From Methanobacteriota archaeon (GTDB taxonomy: Archaea > Thermoplasmatota > Poseidoniia > Poseidoniales > Poseidoniaceae): 34,034 nucleotides of DNA. The DNA is taken from contig NZFU01000051.1 in assembly GCA_002689345.1 (NCBI GenBank), forward strand, positions 1 through 34,034, in the 5' to 3' direction. The position numbers and the translations under genes were made by a program. The notes under the pieces are model-generated. The model saw only the letters and a list, made by a program, of their open reading frames with translations, made no database searches and was not told the DNA's origin. Below, piece after piece: positions 1 through 8,078 of the stretch; the stretch's first letter is position 1; the number at the start of each line of letters is the position of its first letter.

Positions 1-96
1 TGCCAAAACCGGGGAGTTGTTCAGACATATCACTACCTCATAGATGCAGTTTATGATACAACACCCTCGGAGCCGCTTTGCATGGTAATTGTTTAA
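1..96 (+). CDS. Possible C-terminal tail of an upstream gene (partial)
   Basis: Frame 1 is open from the window edge to TAA at 94-96 (CQNRGVVQTYHYLIDAVYDTTPSEPLCMVIV*). Frame 2 gives a shorter alternative tail (AKTGELFRHITTS*), so the frame is ambiguous. Confidence 0.35.
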   Translation, partial: CQNRGVVQTYHYLIDAVYDTTPSEPLCMVIV

Positions 97-156
97 ATCC
101 AAAGTATTTATTCTTTGATTTGAAAAGAACTAAACGCAATATATTGATGAAAAACC

Positions 157-1326
157 ATGGCAGGTAAGGATGGAGGCTTTCTCTCTTTTTTTGGAACGGC
201 TCAAGAACTCAGAGATTTCAGTGAGATTTATTTCGGCAGTTTAGCTATTGCATTAGTCTATTTCTTAATCCGGCATTTCAAAGGCGGAGGTATTGCCAAA
301 CTAGGAACTAAGCGTTTTGATTGGACAGTACTTACACTTGCAATTTGGTGTTTTGTTGGATTGTGTATCGATGGCTGGGCCCATAAGCACGGAGAAGTTG
401 ATGATTCATTCTTTACGAAATGGCATGCTGTTTGGTACTCTGGATTCACTGCATATGCAGGATATATTACATTCAGTTTATGGAAATTACATGATGGGCC
501 AATTCCAAAGAGTCCTACTGCGATTAAGGAATTCTTGAATGGAATGCCTAAGGGATATAGTGTGGGTGTAATCGGAATGGTAGTATTTTCGATATCAGGT
601 TTTGGAGATATGTTGTGGCATTCATTATTTGGGATTGAAGGCGGTACAGATATTCTTCTTTCACCAACGCATCTGGGATTGGCAGCAGGTCTGATTTTGA
701 GTTTGATGGTTCCTGTGATGAGTGCATGGCATAATCCAGATAGTGGCAAGACATTATCGGCACAGATCCCGATTATATTCGGCCTAGGTTGCTCATGGTC
801 AGTGATTACTTTGTTTACCTCTTATTCACATAATCTGACTATCAGTTACAAAGATTTGTGTGCAGGTAAAGGTTGTGCAATAGGAAGCGGAGGTCTTGAA
901 ACAGGAATCACTTCCATCCTACTTCAATCCGTAATTATGGCTGGGTTCGTTCTATTCTTCCTGAAAAGATGGAAGCCTCAATTTGGAGCATTTACAATTT
1001 TATTCTCTGTAAATGGCCTTGCAGTGGCAGCATTTGCACCTGGTGAACTCGGTGCAGCTTGGAAGCATCTATTGACTCCAATACTAACAGGAATACTTGT
1101 TGATATAATCTACAAGTTGTATGGTGAAAGGTCTAGGCTATTCGCATTCTGTCTGCCGTCTGTAGCAGTGGTATCATGGTTTATCATGTTGGTATTGATT
1201 TCCAAGAAAAATAACCTATTGGGATGGTCAATTCACGCAACAATCGGTGTAGTCTTCTTAGCCGGATGTGCGAGTTTGATGCTGAGCTTCCTTTCAGAAT
1301 CGGATGGTAATATTATTCGAGAGTAA
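157..1326 (+). CDS. Polytopic membrane protein with conserved-looking His/Asp motifs, function unknown
   Basis: 389 aa ORF with many hydrophobic segments; motifs DGWAHKHGEVD, FFTKWHAVWYSG, GDMLWHSLFGIEGGTDILLSPTHLG. Confidence 0.85.
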   Translation: MAGKDGGFLSFFGTAQELRDFSEIYFGSLAIALVYFLIRHFKGGGIAKLGTKRFDWTVLTLAIWCFVGLCIDGWAHKHGEVDDSFFTKWHAVWYSGFTAYAGYITFSLWKLHDGPIPKSPTAIKEFLNGMPKGYSVGVIGMVVFSISGFGDMLWHSLFGIEGGTDILLSPTHLGLAAGLILSLMVPVMSAWHNPDSGKTLSAQIPIIFGLGCSWSVITLFTSYSHNLTISYKDLCAGKGCAIGSGGLETGITSILLQSVIMAGFVLFFLKRWKPQFGAFTILFSVNGLAVAAFAPGELGAAWKHLLTPILTGILVDIIYKLYGERSRLFAFCLPSVAVVSWFIMLVLISKKNNLLGWSIHATIGVVFLAGCASLMLSFLSESDGNIIRE

Positions 1327-1356
1327 GAATGATATTCATGAACACCTTTGGCTTCT

Positions 1357-1476
1357 ATGATGAAGCGTTGTGAGAAGTGTGGTCGGACCTCGGCGTTGAC
1401 ATGTAAAAAGTGCCGTAAACCGCTTTGTAATTATCACTCCAAAAATGGTGTTTGTGATAATTGTAGCAAAAGATGA
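1357..1476 (+). CDS. 39-aa Cys-rich zinc-finger miniprotein
   Basis: ATG ATG AAG CGT TGT ... AGA TGA, reads MMKRCEKCGRTSALTCKKCRKPLCNYHSKNGVCDNCSKR*; four paired metal-ligand motifs (CxxC, CxxC, CxxH, CxxC). Not in the supplied ORF track (below length cutoff). Confidence 0.65.
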   Translation: MMKRCEKCGRTSALTCKKCRKPLCNYHSKNGVCDNCSKR

Positions 1477-1478
1477 AA

Positions 1479-2594
1479 TCATCTTTTGACGATAATTGAA
1501 AGTATATCTCCATCCTTCAATCTATGTTCTAGGCCAACCCTTTGCCAGTCAAACTTAGCAGACGGGCCCTTAACACGTGCGAATCTAAACTTTCTAACGA
1601 AATCTCTGTGCAGGTTGTTACACACATTTCGAACAGTAGAATCATCCTTGACAATAAGTGGCTCTTCCATATCTGCTTCTTGTCCTTGCGGTTTGAGATA
1701 GATACTCATGAATCCAAGATTATCGTAGATGAAATCCTTCAATTCATCCAAACCAGTTCCCTTGAATGCAGATATTCTCATAATTGGCCAATCCTGAGGA
1801 AGTGCCTTTTCTGCGGAAGAAATTTCTTCCTCGGTTGCAATATCAATTTTGTTGACTGCAATTACTGACTTCGAATATACTCTGCTACCTGCCAAAGTAT
1901 CGACTAACATTTCCGCAGTTGTGTCCTTTCTCAGAGTTACAACTGCCGATGTATAACCGAATGAACGAATGATTTCTCCCATCTCATCAGCAGTTAGATG
2001 AGTTTGTTCAACAGTGGTACGAACATCTATTCCACCCTTGTCTACCCTCTTTACGAATACTGGTGGCTTAGTTTGATTAAGCCTTATTCCTGCATTTTCT
2101 AATTCACGATGCAACACTCGGAAATGAGCATCTTGGAATGGGTCAACAATGTAGAGTACCATGTCACACGATCTAATTACTCCAAGGATTTCTTTACCTC
2201 TACCCTTTCCTTCAGCAGCACCTTTAATCAGACCTGGTAAATCAAGAATCTGAATTTTTGCACCTCTGTGTTCCATCAGCCCAGGAATACATGTTAGGGT
2301 AGTAAATGCGAAATTACCTGCCTCAGATTTCGCATCGGTCACTTGGGTGATTAATGTGGATTTACCAACAGATGGGAAACCCACCAATGCAACCGAAGCA
2401 TCACCTGATTTTTTTACTTCAAATCCCTTTGCAGGCCCAGCAGCTTTAGCAGATGCAGCGGCTTTCTCTTCCTTGAGTTTAAGTTGAGCAATTTTAGCCT
2501 TTAGTTTACCGATGTGTGCATTGGTGGCTTTGTTTTTTTGAGTCTTGTTGATCTCGTCATAGAGGGCCTGAATTTGCTCTTTGATAGTAGCCAT
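1479..2594 (-). CDS. DRG/Rbg-family GTP-binding protein (Obg superfamily with C-terminal TGS domain)
   Basis: GFPSVGKSTL (G1), DLPGLIKGAAEGKGRG (G3), NKID (G4), C-terminal TGS-like region; N-terminal helical hairpin MATIKEQIQALYDEI. Start chosen at MATIKEQ (2594) rather than ORF start 2630. Confidence 0.95.
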   Translation of the reverse strand: MATIKEQIQALYDEINKTQKNKATNAHIGKLKAKIAQLKLKEEKAAASAKAAGPAKGFEVKKSGDASVALVGFPSVGKSTLITQVTDAKSEAGNFAFTTLTCIPGLMEHRGAKIQILDLPGLIKGAAEGKGRGKEILGVIRSCDMVLYIVDPFQDAHFRVLHRELENAGIRLNQTKPPVFVKRVDKGGIDVRTTVEQTHLTADEMGEIIRSFGYTSAVVTLRKDTTAEMLVDTLAGSRVYSKSVIAVNKIDIATEEEISSAEKALPQDWPIMRISAFKGTGLDELKDFIYDNLGFMSIYLKPQGQEADMEEPLIVKDDSTVRNVCNNLHRDFVRKFRFARVKGPSAKFDWQRVGLEHRLKDGDILSIIVKR

Positions 2595-2661
2595 CGCACA
2601 CCCTCCTATTCGCATCGGGCGGATGGGCATTCTTGAATGCTATCACCCAATCGGCTCGCAT

Positions 2662-3006
2662 ATGAAGAATGCAGAACTCGCAGTCCTCTTCTTCAGGCTA
2701 AAAGATATGCTTAGCAAATATGAGTCATTTTTACGTATTGTCAAGGATGAAGATGGATATTATCGACTGTATACGCCAACAAGGCGCCCCTTCATGGGAA
2801 TCTGTGTTCAGAGGAAGCATGTTGGGGTCTATGTGATGCCAATGTGCGAGAATGAATTTCTAGTCGGTGAACTATCTGAAAAGCAAATTGGTAAAGGAAC
2901 GTTAGGATTCACTAGGGATGATGACCCCTTTCTAGAGAAAATGCCTTCATTCATTGAAAGATGCTTCCAGCACTGTATTGATACGAACCAAGTCCCGATG
3001 GACTGA
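2662..3006 (+). CDS. Hypothetical protein
   Basis: ORF divergent from the DRG GTPase; internal start MKNAELAVLFFRLKDML preferred over the 2581 ORF start, which overlaps the DRG 5' end. Confidence 0.7.
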   Translation: MKNAELAVLFFRLKDMLSKYESFLRIVKDEDGYYRLYTPTRRPFMGICVQRKHVGVYVMPMCENEFLVGELSEKQIGKGTLGFTRDDDPFLEKMPSFIERCFQHCIDTNQVPMD

Positions 3007-3032
3007 TGAGGAATATCCTACACGCCTAACAC

Positions 3033-3692
3033 ATGGGGATTGACATGCGACTGCATCTAGTCGATGGTGAGTCATTACTAAATCTCCTAAATATGGATTG
3101 GAATGAAATCATATCGCAGATGAGCAATAATACTCTACGCTCATCCAGACCGGCACTTGACCCCAAATTAAATCGAGATTTTGATATTGATTGTGAAGCG
3201 GAATTTCTCGATATTGCAGAAAATATTTCTGGTACTGGAACAGTACGAGAAGTATTATTGGAAAATTTTGCCTTTGATGCCTTATTGAAGTTAGTAGAAT
3301 GGGTTAGTGTAGGCTATTGGGAAGCATGGGAAGGTAGATGCTTCCTCTATTTGGAGAATGCAATTGGAAGAAGTATGAAGGATGTTGAAGACATGTATTC
3401 TCATTCTACATGGATGGAACTTAGAGATTCATTATCTGGAATGAGCGAATCTGAATTTTCAGAGAAAGTTTGCTCGGATTGGATGCAAAGAAGAAAGGAT
3501 TTAGGAGAAACTTTGGATGAGAAAAAAGACCCCCGAATTATTCCTACATTCGAATCTCATGATCGGAATTCCAGGGGATTACATTACGCAGTAAATCAAA
3601 AACAACACGTCCAAATATTGGGCCGTGACCACTTAGATGCAAAATTCTGGGGCCACGGAGATTGGAATCTTGATAATTTACTAAATTCGTGA
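3033..3692 (+). CDS. Hypothetical acidic protein
   Basis: 219 aa ORF with plausible composition, co-directional between neighbouring genes with short gaps; no recognisable family. Confidence 0.75.
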   Translation: MGIDMRLHLVDGESLLNLLNMDWNEIISQMSNNTLRSSRPALDPKLNRDFDIDCEAEFLDIAENISGTGTVREVLLENFAFDALLKLVEWVSVGYWEAWEGRCFLYLENAIGRSMKDVEDMYSHSTWMELRDSLSGMSESEFSEKVCSDWMQRRKDLGETLDEKKDPRIIPTFESHDRNSRGLHYAVNQKQHVQILGRDHLDAKFWGHGDWNLDNLLNS

Positions 3693-3708
3693 AATTGAAA
3701 AACGGGCT

Positions 3709-4242
3709 ATGAGTGGAATGTCTATGGACGAAGACGAAGTTGTTGTGGAAGATGCTACTTCTGAAGATTCAGAAGTAGAAGAAACTGTAGAAGAAATAGT
3801 AGAAGAAATAGACCCTCTAACAGAAGCCCTTCAGAGGGCTGAATCTGCTGAAAAGGAAATCACTTATCGTGATGCTGAGATTCAAAACGTCCGTAAAAGA
3901 TTTATGTCTGAAAAGGCCACTGCGATACAGTATGGGGGCATGGGTATGGCAAGAAAAATGCTTAATGTCCTTGGAGATATAGACCGTGCATTATCAGTAA
4001 ATGAAGATGAAGGCTTGGTTTTAATCCGTTCAAAAATGTGGTCAGAATTATCTAGTGACGGAGTTGTAAAAATCGAAACCAAGGGTGAAAAATTTGATCC
4101 CGCAAAAATGGAAGCGATAACAACTCTACCCCCTTCTGACCAATTCCCTGCGAATTCGGTTATCGATGAACTTGAATCTGGATACCTCTACAAGGATAGA
4201 GTGTTAATTCCTGCAAGAGTCGTGGTTGCTTCTGACCAATGA
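3709..4242 (+). CDS. grpE: GrpE-type nucleotide exchange factor for Hsp70
   Basis: Acidic N-terminus, coiled coil (AEKEITYRDAEIQNVRKRF), C-terminal KGEKFDPAKMEAITTLP...GYLYKDRVLIPARVVVA typical of GrpE. Confidence 0.92.
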   Translation: MSGMSMDEDEVVVEDATSEDSEVEETVEEIVEEIDPLTEALQRAESAEKEITYRDAEIQNVRKRFMSEKATAIQYGGMGMARKMLNVLGDIDRALSVNEDEGLVLIRSKMWSELSSDGVVKIETKGEKFDPAKMEAITTLPPSDQFPANSVIDELESGYLYKDRVLIPARVVVASDQ

Positions 4243-4245
4243 TGG

Positions 4246-5343
4246 TCATCGGATTTCATTGAGATGAACCACTCCAACTTCTAGTCTCTCGTGAGTAGGG
4301 TGGACTTCAACCATCAGTACAGGTACCGAGAGGTACTCTGCAACTTCTTCTGCAGCAGAAAGAGGTATTTCGATGCGCTGAGAAGGTGCATCAAAACGAA
4401 TCCATCCCTCGTGAAGACCTAGTGTTTCTACGAGTTCTTGAACATCACCAGCAGCATCTTCGAGCGTGCAAGGAATCGCACCAAACAGAATGGTGTCATC
4501 TCCAGACAGGATTTCATAAGGTCGCAATGTAGCTTCACCCCTTCTTCTGAATCTGCTTCTTAACTGACCAGCATCTTTGAAGGAAGCAGTACAAAATTTC
4601 ACATGGAAATCTAAGTGTTCAGCAGCCTTTTTTAATTCGATTGCAAGTTCAGCAGAACCATCTGCAGCAGCAGTAATTCCTCCTGCTAAATTGAAGCCAC
4701 GGACATCCATATTCTCTTGATTTCCAACAGTGATCTCTAACTCGTTAAGATTCAGAAATTGAACAGGAGAATCATGTAGTTGGTCAAGAAGTCGATGCAA
4801 TTTTTCATTCTTATCTGGTTCTGCTGGCAATTCAACACCAACACAAATCCCTGCATCATGTGCTGCAATTACTGATTTGCGATACATGCTTAAATCAAGG
4901 TCAAGTAAATGGAATCGCAATTCGTCCAAACCTGCTTGACCTAATTGTTTAGCCTGTTCTGGTTTTATCGGAATCGAGGTATAGCAATGGATATGATGCT
5001 CTTTTCCGAATTCCGATTTTAATGCAACTATCGCTTCAACTGTTTTGTCAAAGTCCAGCATTGGGTCTCCGCCAGTAATGCCGGTTCCAGTTGCCCGCAT
5101 CGCTTTTGCCTCTTCGATAACTTCATCGAAATTAGAACATCTTCTCTCGTTAGCAAACATATCTGGTGATTCTCTACGGTTATCAGACAGCGGGCAATAA
5201 TCACATCCCCAATGACACTTTCCGGTTACAAACAGAACTAATTTACTCCCACGTTGGCACTGTATGCAACCTTCAGCCTCACCCTGTTCGGGGGGGGCTA
5301 TCTCGCTTGCCATTTGTAGTTGCACAACCGTTCGGTCTAACAT
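4246..5343 (-). CDS. Radical SAM superfamily protein
   Basis: CHWGCDYC (CxxxCxxC cluster motif), TGGDPMLD (GGxP-like motif), plus N-terminal GCIQC pair. Confidence 0.9.
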   Translation of the reverse strand: MLDRTVVQLQMASEIAPPEQGEAEGCIQCQRGSKLVLFVTGKCHWGCDYCPLSDNRRESPDMFANERRCSNFDEVIEEAKAMRATGTGITGGDPMLDFDKTVEAIVALKSEFGKEHHIHCYTSIPIKPEQAKQLGQAGLDELRFHLLDLDLSMYRKSVIAAHDAGICVGVELPAEPDKNEKLHRLLDQLHDSPVQFLNLNELEITVGNQENMDVRGFNLAGGITAAADGSAELAIELKKAAEHLDFHVKFCTASFKDAGQLRSRFRRRGEATLRPYEILSGDDTILFGAIPCTLEDAAGDVQELVETLGLHEGWIRFDAPSQRIEIPLSAAEEVAEYLSVPVLMVEVHPTHERLEVGVVHLNEIR

Positions 5344-5372
5344 CTAGGGTTTGAACTCACTGGTTGGATATA

Positions 5373-5939
5373 TCAATCCGATTGCATTGCTTGTTCTAAC
5401 AACCATGCGTGGAATCGATAATCTTCAGTTAATTCTGGATGAAATGTGAGAGCCAATATTTTCCCTTCAAGAACTCCTACAACTTCTTTTTCAAGCCAAG
5501 CGATTGGGTACTTGCTGCCCTCGGTAAAACGAGGTGCTCTGATGAAAACACCTGGAAATTGCCCCTTGCTGCCTATGTCGATTTTGATTGCTGATTGGAA
5601 ACTCTCCTTTTGTCGACCAAAGGCATTTCTGACTATTGGCGTCTCAATCAAGCCCTGTTGTGATAGTAGAATCGCTCCAGCACATGTGCCAAGTACTGGA
5701 ATCTGAGCGGCTCGTATTTTATTCCATATTCCTGAAAATAAATCTTCAGATCGGCTTGCAATTTTCATTGCAGTCGATTCTCCACCCGGTAATATGATTG
5801 CATCTATTCCATCTACGTCACTCGATTTACGTAATTCGCGTATGTTGATTTCAATGTTGATTGATTCAGCAGCCTTTAGCAATGCATGCATGTGCTCATG
5901 TCGAGCACCCTGCAACATGGCTATGCCAACTGTCAGCAT
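5373..5939 (-). CDS. pdxT: Pyridoxal 5'-phosphate synthase glutaminase subunit PdxT
   Basis: MLTVGIAMLQGARHEHMHAL, LPGGESTAM, GTCAGAILL (nucleophile Cys), FHPEL (catalytic His-Glu). Start at MLTVG preferred over the 6020 ORF start. Confidence 0.95.
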   Translation of the reverse strand: MLTVGIAMLQGARHEHMHALLKAAESINIEINIRELRKSSDVDGIDAIILPGGESTAMKIASRSEDLFSGIWNKIRAAQIPVLGTCAGAILLSQQGLIETPIVRNAFGRQKESFQSAIKIDIGSKGQFPGVFIRAPRFTEGSKYPIAWLEKEVVGVLEGKILALTFHPELTEDYRFHAWLLEQAMQSD

Positions 5940-6018
5940 GATTGATGCTAGCGGCATGAAGTTCTTCAGCAACTCGGTTTGTAGTTCACTTATTGAACCG
6001 GGAGTGTATCGGCTTAAC

Positions 6019-7203
6019 ATGGGTCACGAAGGTGATTGCTTTTTGGTACCCGGGCCGGTACGTATGAACCAGGCTTGCTTAGAAGCAATGTCAACTCCTA
6101 CAATCACTGCTAGAGGAACTGAGTTTCGTGACGTAATGGCTAGACTGAATAGTGGTTTGCGATACGCATTTAATCTTACACCATCATCTTCTGAGAGGAA
6201 AAATCAGTCGTGGACTGGTGATGATGGATACAAAGTCATAGTAGTATCTGGTTCTGGTACCGCTGCTATGGAAATGGTCATGGCAAATCGATTTCGACAC
6301 AATGACAGAGTATTAGTTCCTACAAACGGAAAGTTTGGTGAAAGAGTTGCTGAAATGGGTTCTAGATTTTGCAATGTTAAACATCTGAAATATGAGTGGG
6401 GACGAGCCTTCGATTTTGGAGAAATCGAAGAGCAATTGGCTAGAGGTAATTGGGAAGCAGTTGCCATTTGTCACAATGAAACTTCCACGGGAATAACTCA
6501 AGATGCTACCGAACTGGCAGAGATGTGTCAGCGTCATGGAGTTGCATTTATCATCGATGGAATCACAAGTGTTGGTGGTCTTCCTGTTCATCCTAATGAA
6601 TGGGGTGCCGAGGCGGTGGTTGTCGGAGCTCAGAAGTGTACGGCTGGTCCAAGTGGAATTGCAGCTATTGCAGTAAACCAGCATTTCATTGATCGATGCA
6701 CTGCAATAAGAAATCAAGACGATTCCAATCCTACATATTACCTGGATATTTTAGCGGCATTGAAAAAAGGAGATGATGACCAAACACCTTGGACTCCAGC
6801 GATTAATCCAGCCATGGGCTGGGCTGCTTCTCTTGAATACCTCAAGAATGAAGGATTAGAGCAACGCTGGAATAGATGTGCTCTAATGGCCAAAGGTGTT
6901 AGAAATTTATTCACTGATTTAGGATTTGAATTATTGGCTGATGAATTTTTCCGCTCAAGTACCGTTACAGCAATCATGTATCCAGATGGTATTGACGATT
7001 CTTGGAGAACTCGTCTGAAGGACGAGTATGATACTCAGGTTATTGGCGCACAGGACCATCTCAAAGGAAAGATGTTCCGCGTTGGAAGTATGGGGGAGAC
7101 AACAGTTTCTGAGATGATTGAAGGATGCAAGAGAATGATATCTTGCTTTGAGGATTTTGGAATGGAATTTTCACAAGTCGAAGTCGAGTCATATTTTGAG
7201 TGA
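6019..7203 (+). CDS. Class V PLP-dependent aminotransferase (serine-pyruvate/alanine-glyoxylate aminotransferase-like)
   Basis: FLVPGPVRMNQACLEAMSTPTITARGTEF, SGSGTAAMEMV, DGITSVGGLPVHPNEWGAEAVVVGAQKCTAGPSG (PLP Lys region). Start set at MGHEGDCF; the upstream extension to 5794 is antisense to pdxT. Confidence 0.93.
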   Translation: MGHEGDCFLVPGPVRMNQACLEAMSTPTITARGTEFRDVMARLNSGLRYAFNLTPSSSERKNQSWTGDDGYKVIVVSGSGTAAMEMVMANRFRHNDRVLVPTNGKFGERVAEMGSRFCNVKHLKYEWGRAFDFGEIEEQLARGNWEAVAICHNETSTGITQDATELAEMCQRHGVAFIIDGITSVGGLPVHPNEWGAEAVVVGAQKCTAGPSGIAAIAVNQHFIDRCTAIRNQDDSNPTYYLDILAALKKGDDDQTPWTPAINPAMGWAASLEYLKNEGLEQRWNRCALMAKGVRNLFTDLGFELLADEFFRSSTVTAIMYPDGIDDSWRTRLKDEYDTQVIGAQDHLKGKMFRVGSMGETTVSEMIEGCKRMISCFEDFGMEFSQVEVESYFE

Positions 7204-7208
7204 TTGGT

Positions 7209-7739
7209 ATGAACATAGTATTGGGGCGATTCCAACCCTTCCACAAAGGTCATGCCTACTTGGTAAATGCAGCATTAGAGAATGGACCTACTGTTATTGC
7301 AATAGGTTCTAGTGAAGCAGATGCTAGTTTGGAAAATCCTTGGAATGCAGAGGAAAGAGAGGCAATGATACGTTCTTGGTTAGGTCAGAGAGAGGCGGAG
7401 ATTGTTCGGATCCCTGACATTAACGACCCCCCAAACTGGGTTGAGCATGCAACAAAATTCCATGGCGATGGTACACTTTTTACAAGTGACGAACCTACTA
7501 AGGCACTGTACCAAGAGTCCAGTTTTCCTGTAGAATGGGTTGAACTTTCACAGCGTGAATCGTATGAAGGTTGGAGGGTTAGAACGACACTCAAGATGCT
7601 ATCAACGGTATATGAGAGAGATGCTCAACATGAAGTTATGTCGGCATCAATACCTGTGAAAGTTGTTGATTGGCTAATCGAAAATGATGCTTTACATCGC
7701 TTATATTCTATGTCTCAGGGCCTAGAACATGCCGGTTAA
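7209..7739 (+). CDS. nadM: Nicotinamide-nucleotide adenylyltransferase, archaeal NadM type
   Basis: MNIVLGRFQPFHKGHAYLV (GRFQPFHxGH nucleotidyltransferase motif), RIPDINDPPNWVEH. Confidence 0.9.
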   Translation: MNIVLGRFQPFHKGHAYLVNAALENGPTVIAIGSSEADASLENPWNAEEREAMIRSWLGQREAEIVRIPDINDPPNWVEHATKFHGDGTLFTSDEPTKALYQESSFPVEWVELSQRESYEGWRVRTTLKMLSTVYERDAQHEVMSASIPVKVVDWLIENDALHRLYSMSQGLEHAG

Positions 7740-7781
7740 AGTAGTCTCAACACTTATCACTAACTTAGTACACGTAATAAC

Positions 7782-8009
7782 GTGGACCTGGTCAAGAAGA
7801 TAGGAGTAATGGCAGCCGGCCTTGGTATCAGTGGGGCGATTGGAGCCATTTCTGGAATACTTCTTCTCTATGTTTTGATCGATGCAGCAATTGCGGGTGC
7901 AGATGATGCAATCTGGCTATATCTTTGTGCAGCAGTAGGAATTATTGTAGGCGGAATCTGTTTCAAGGTAGTTCTTTGGGCAGGAAAGAGTAAGAAAGTG
8001 TTTCAATAA
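7782..8009 (+). CDS. Small two-helix membrane protein
   Basis: 75 aa, GTG start, two hydrophobic segments (GISGAIGAISGILLLYVLIDAAIA; IWLYLCAAVGIIVGGICFKVVLW). Confidence 0.7.
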   Translation: MDLVKKIGVMAAGLGISGAIGAISGILLLYVLIDAAIAGADDAIWLYLCAAVGIIVGGICFKVVLWAGKSKKVFQ

Positions 8010-8078
8010 TCGATATTGAAGTACAAAAACGGGCTTTTACACGCGACTTTCATAACTCGTCTGATTCAGCAGGGCAAC

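Noticed and set aside
5288-5297. Run of eight G near the 5' end of the radical SAM gene, possible phase-variable tract
   Set aside because: Single short tract encoding Pro-Pro; no evidence of variation.
5794-6018. 75-residue N-terminal extension of the aminotransferase ORF
   Set aside because: It is antisense to pdxT; the family N-terminus begins at MGHEGDCFLVPGP (6019).
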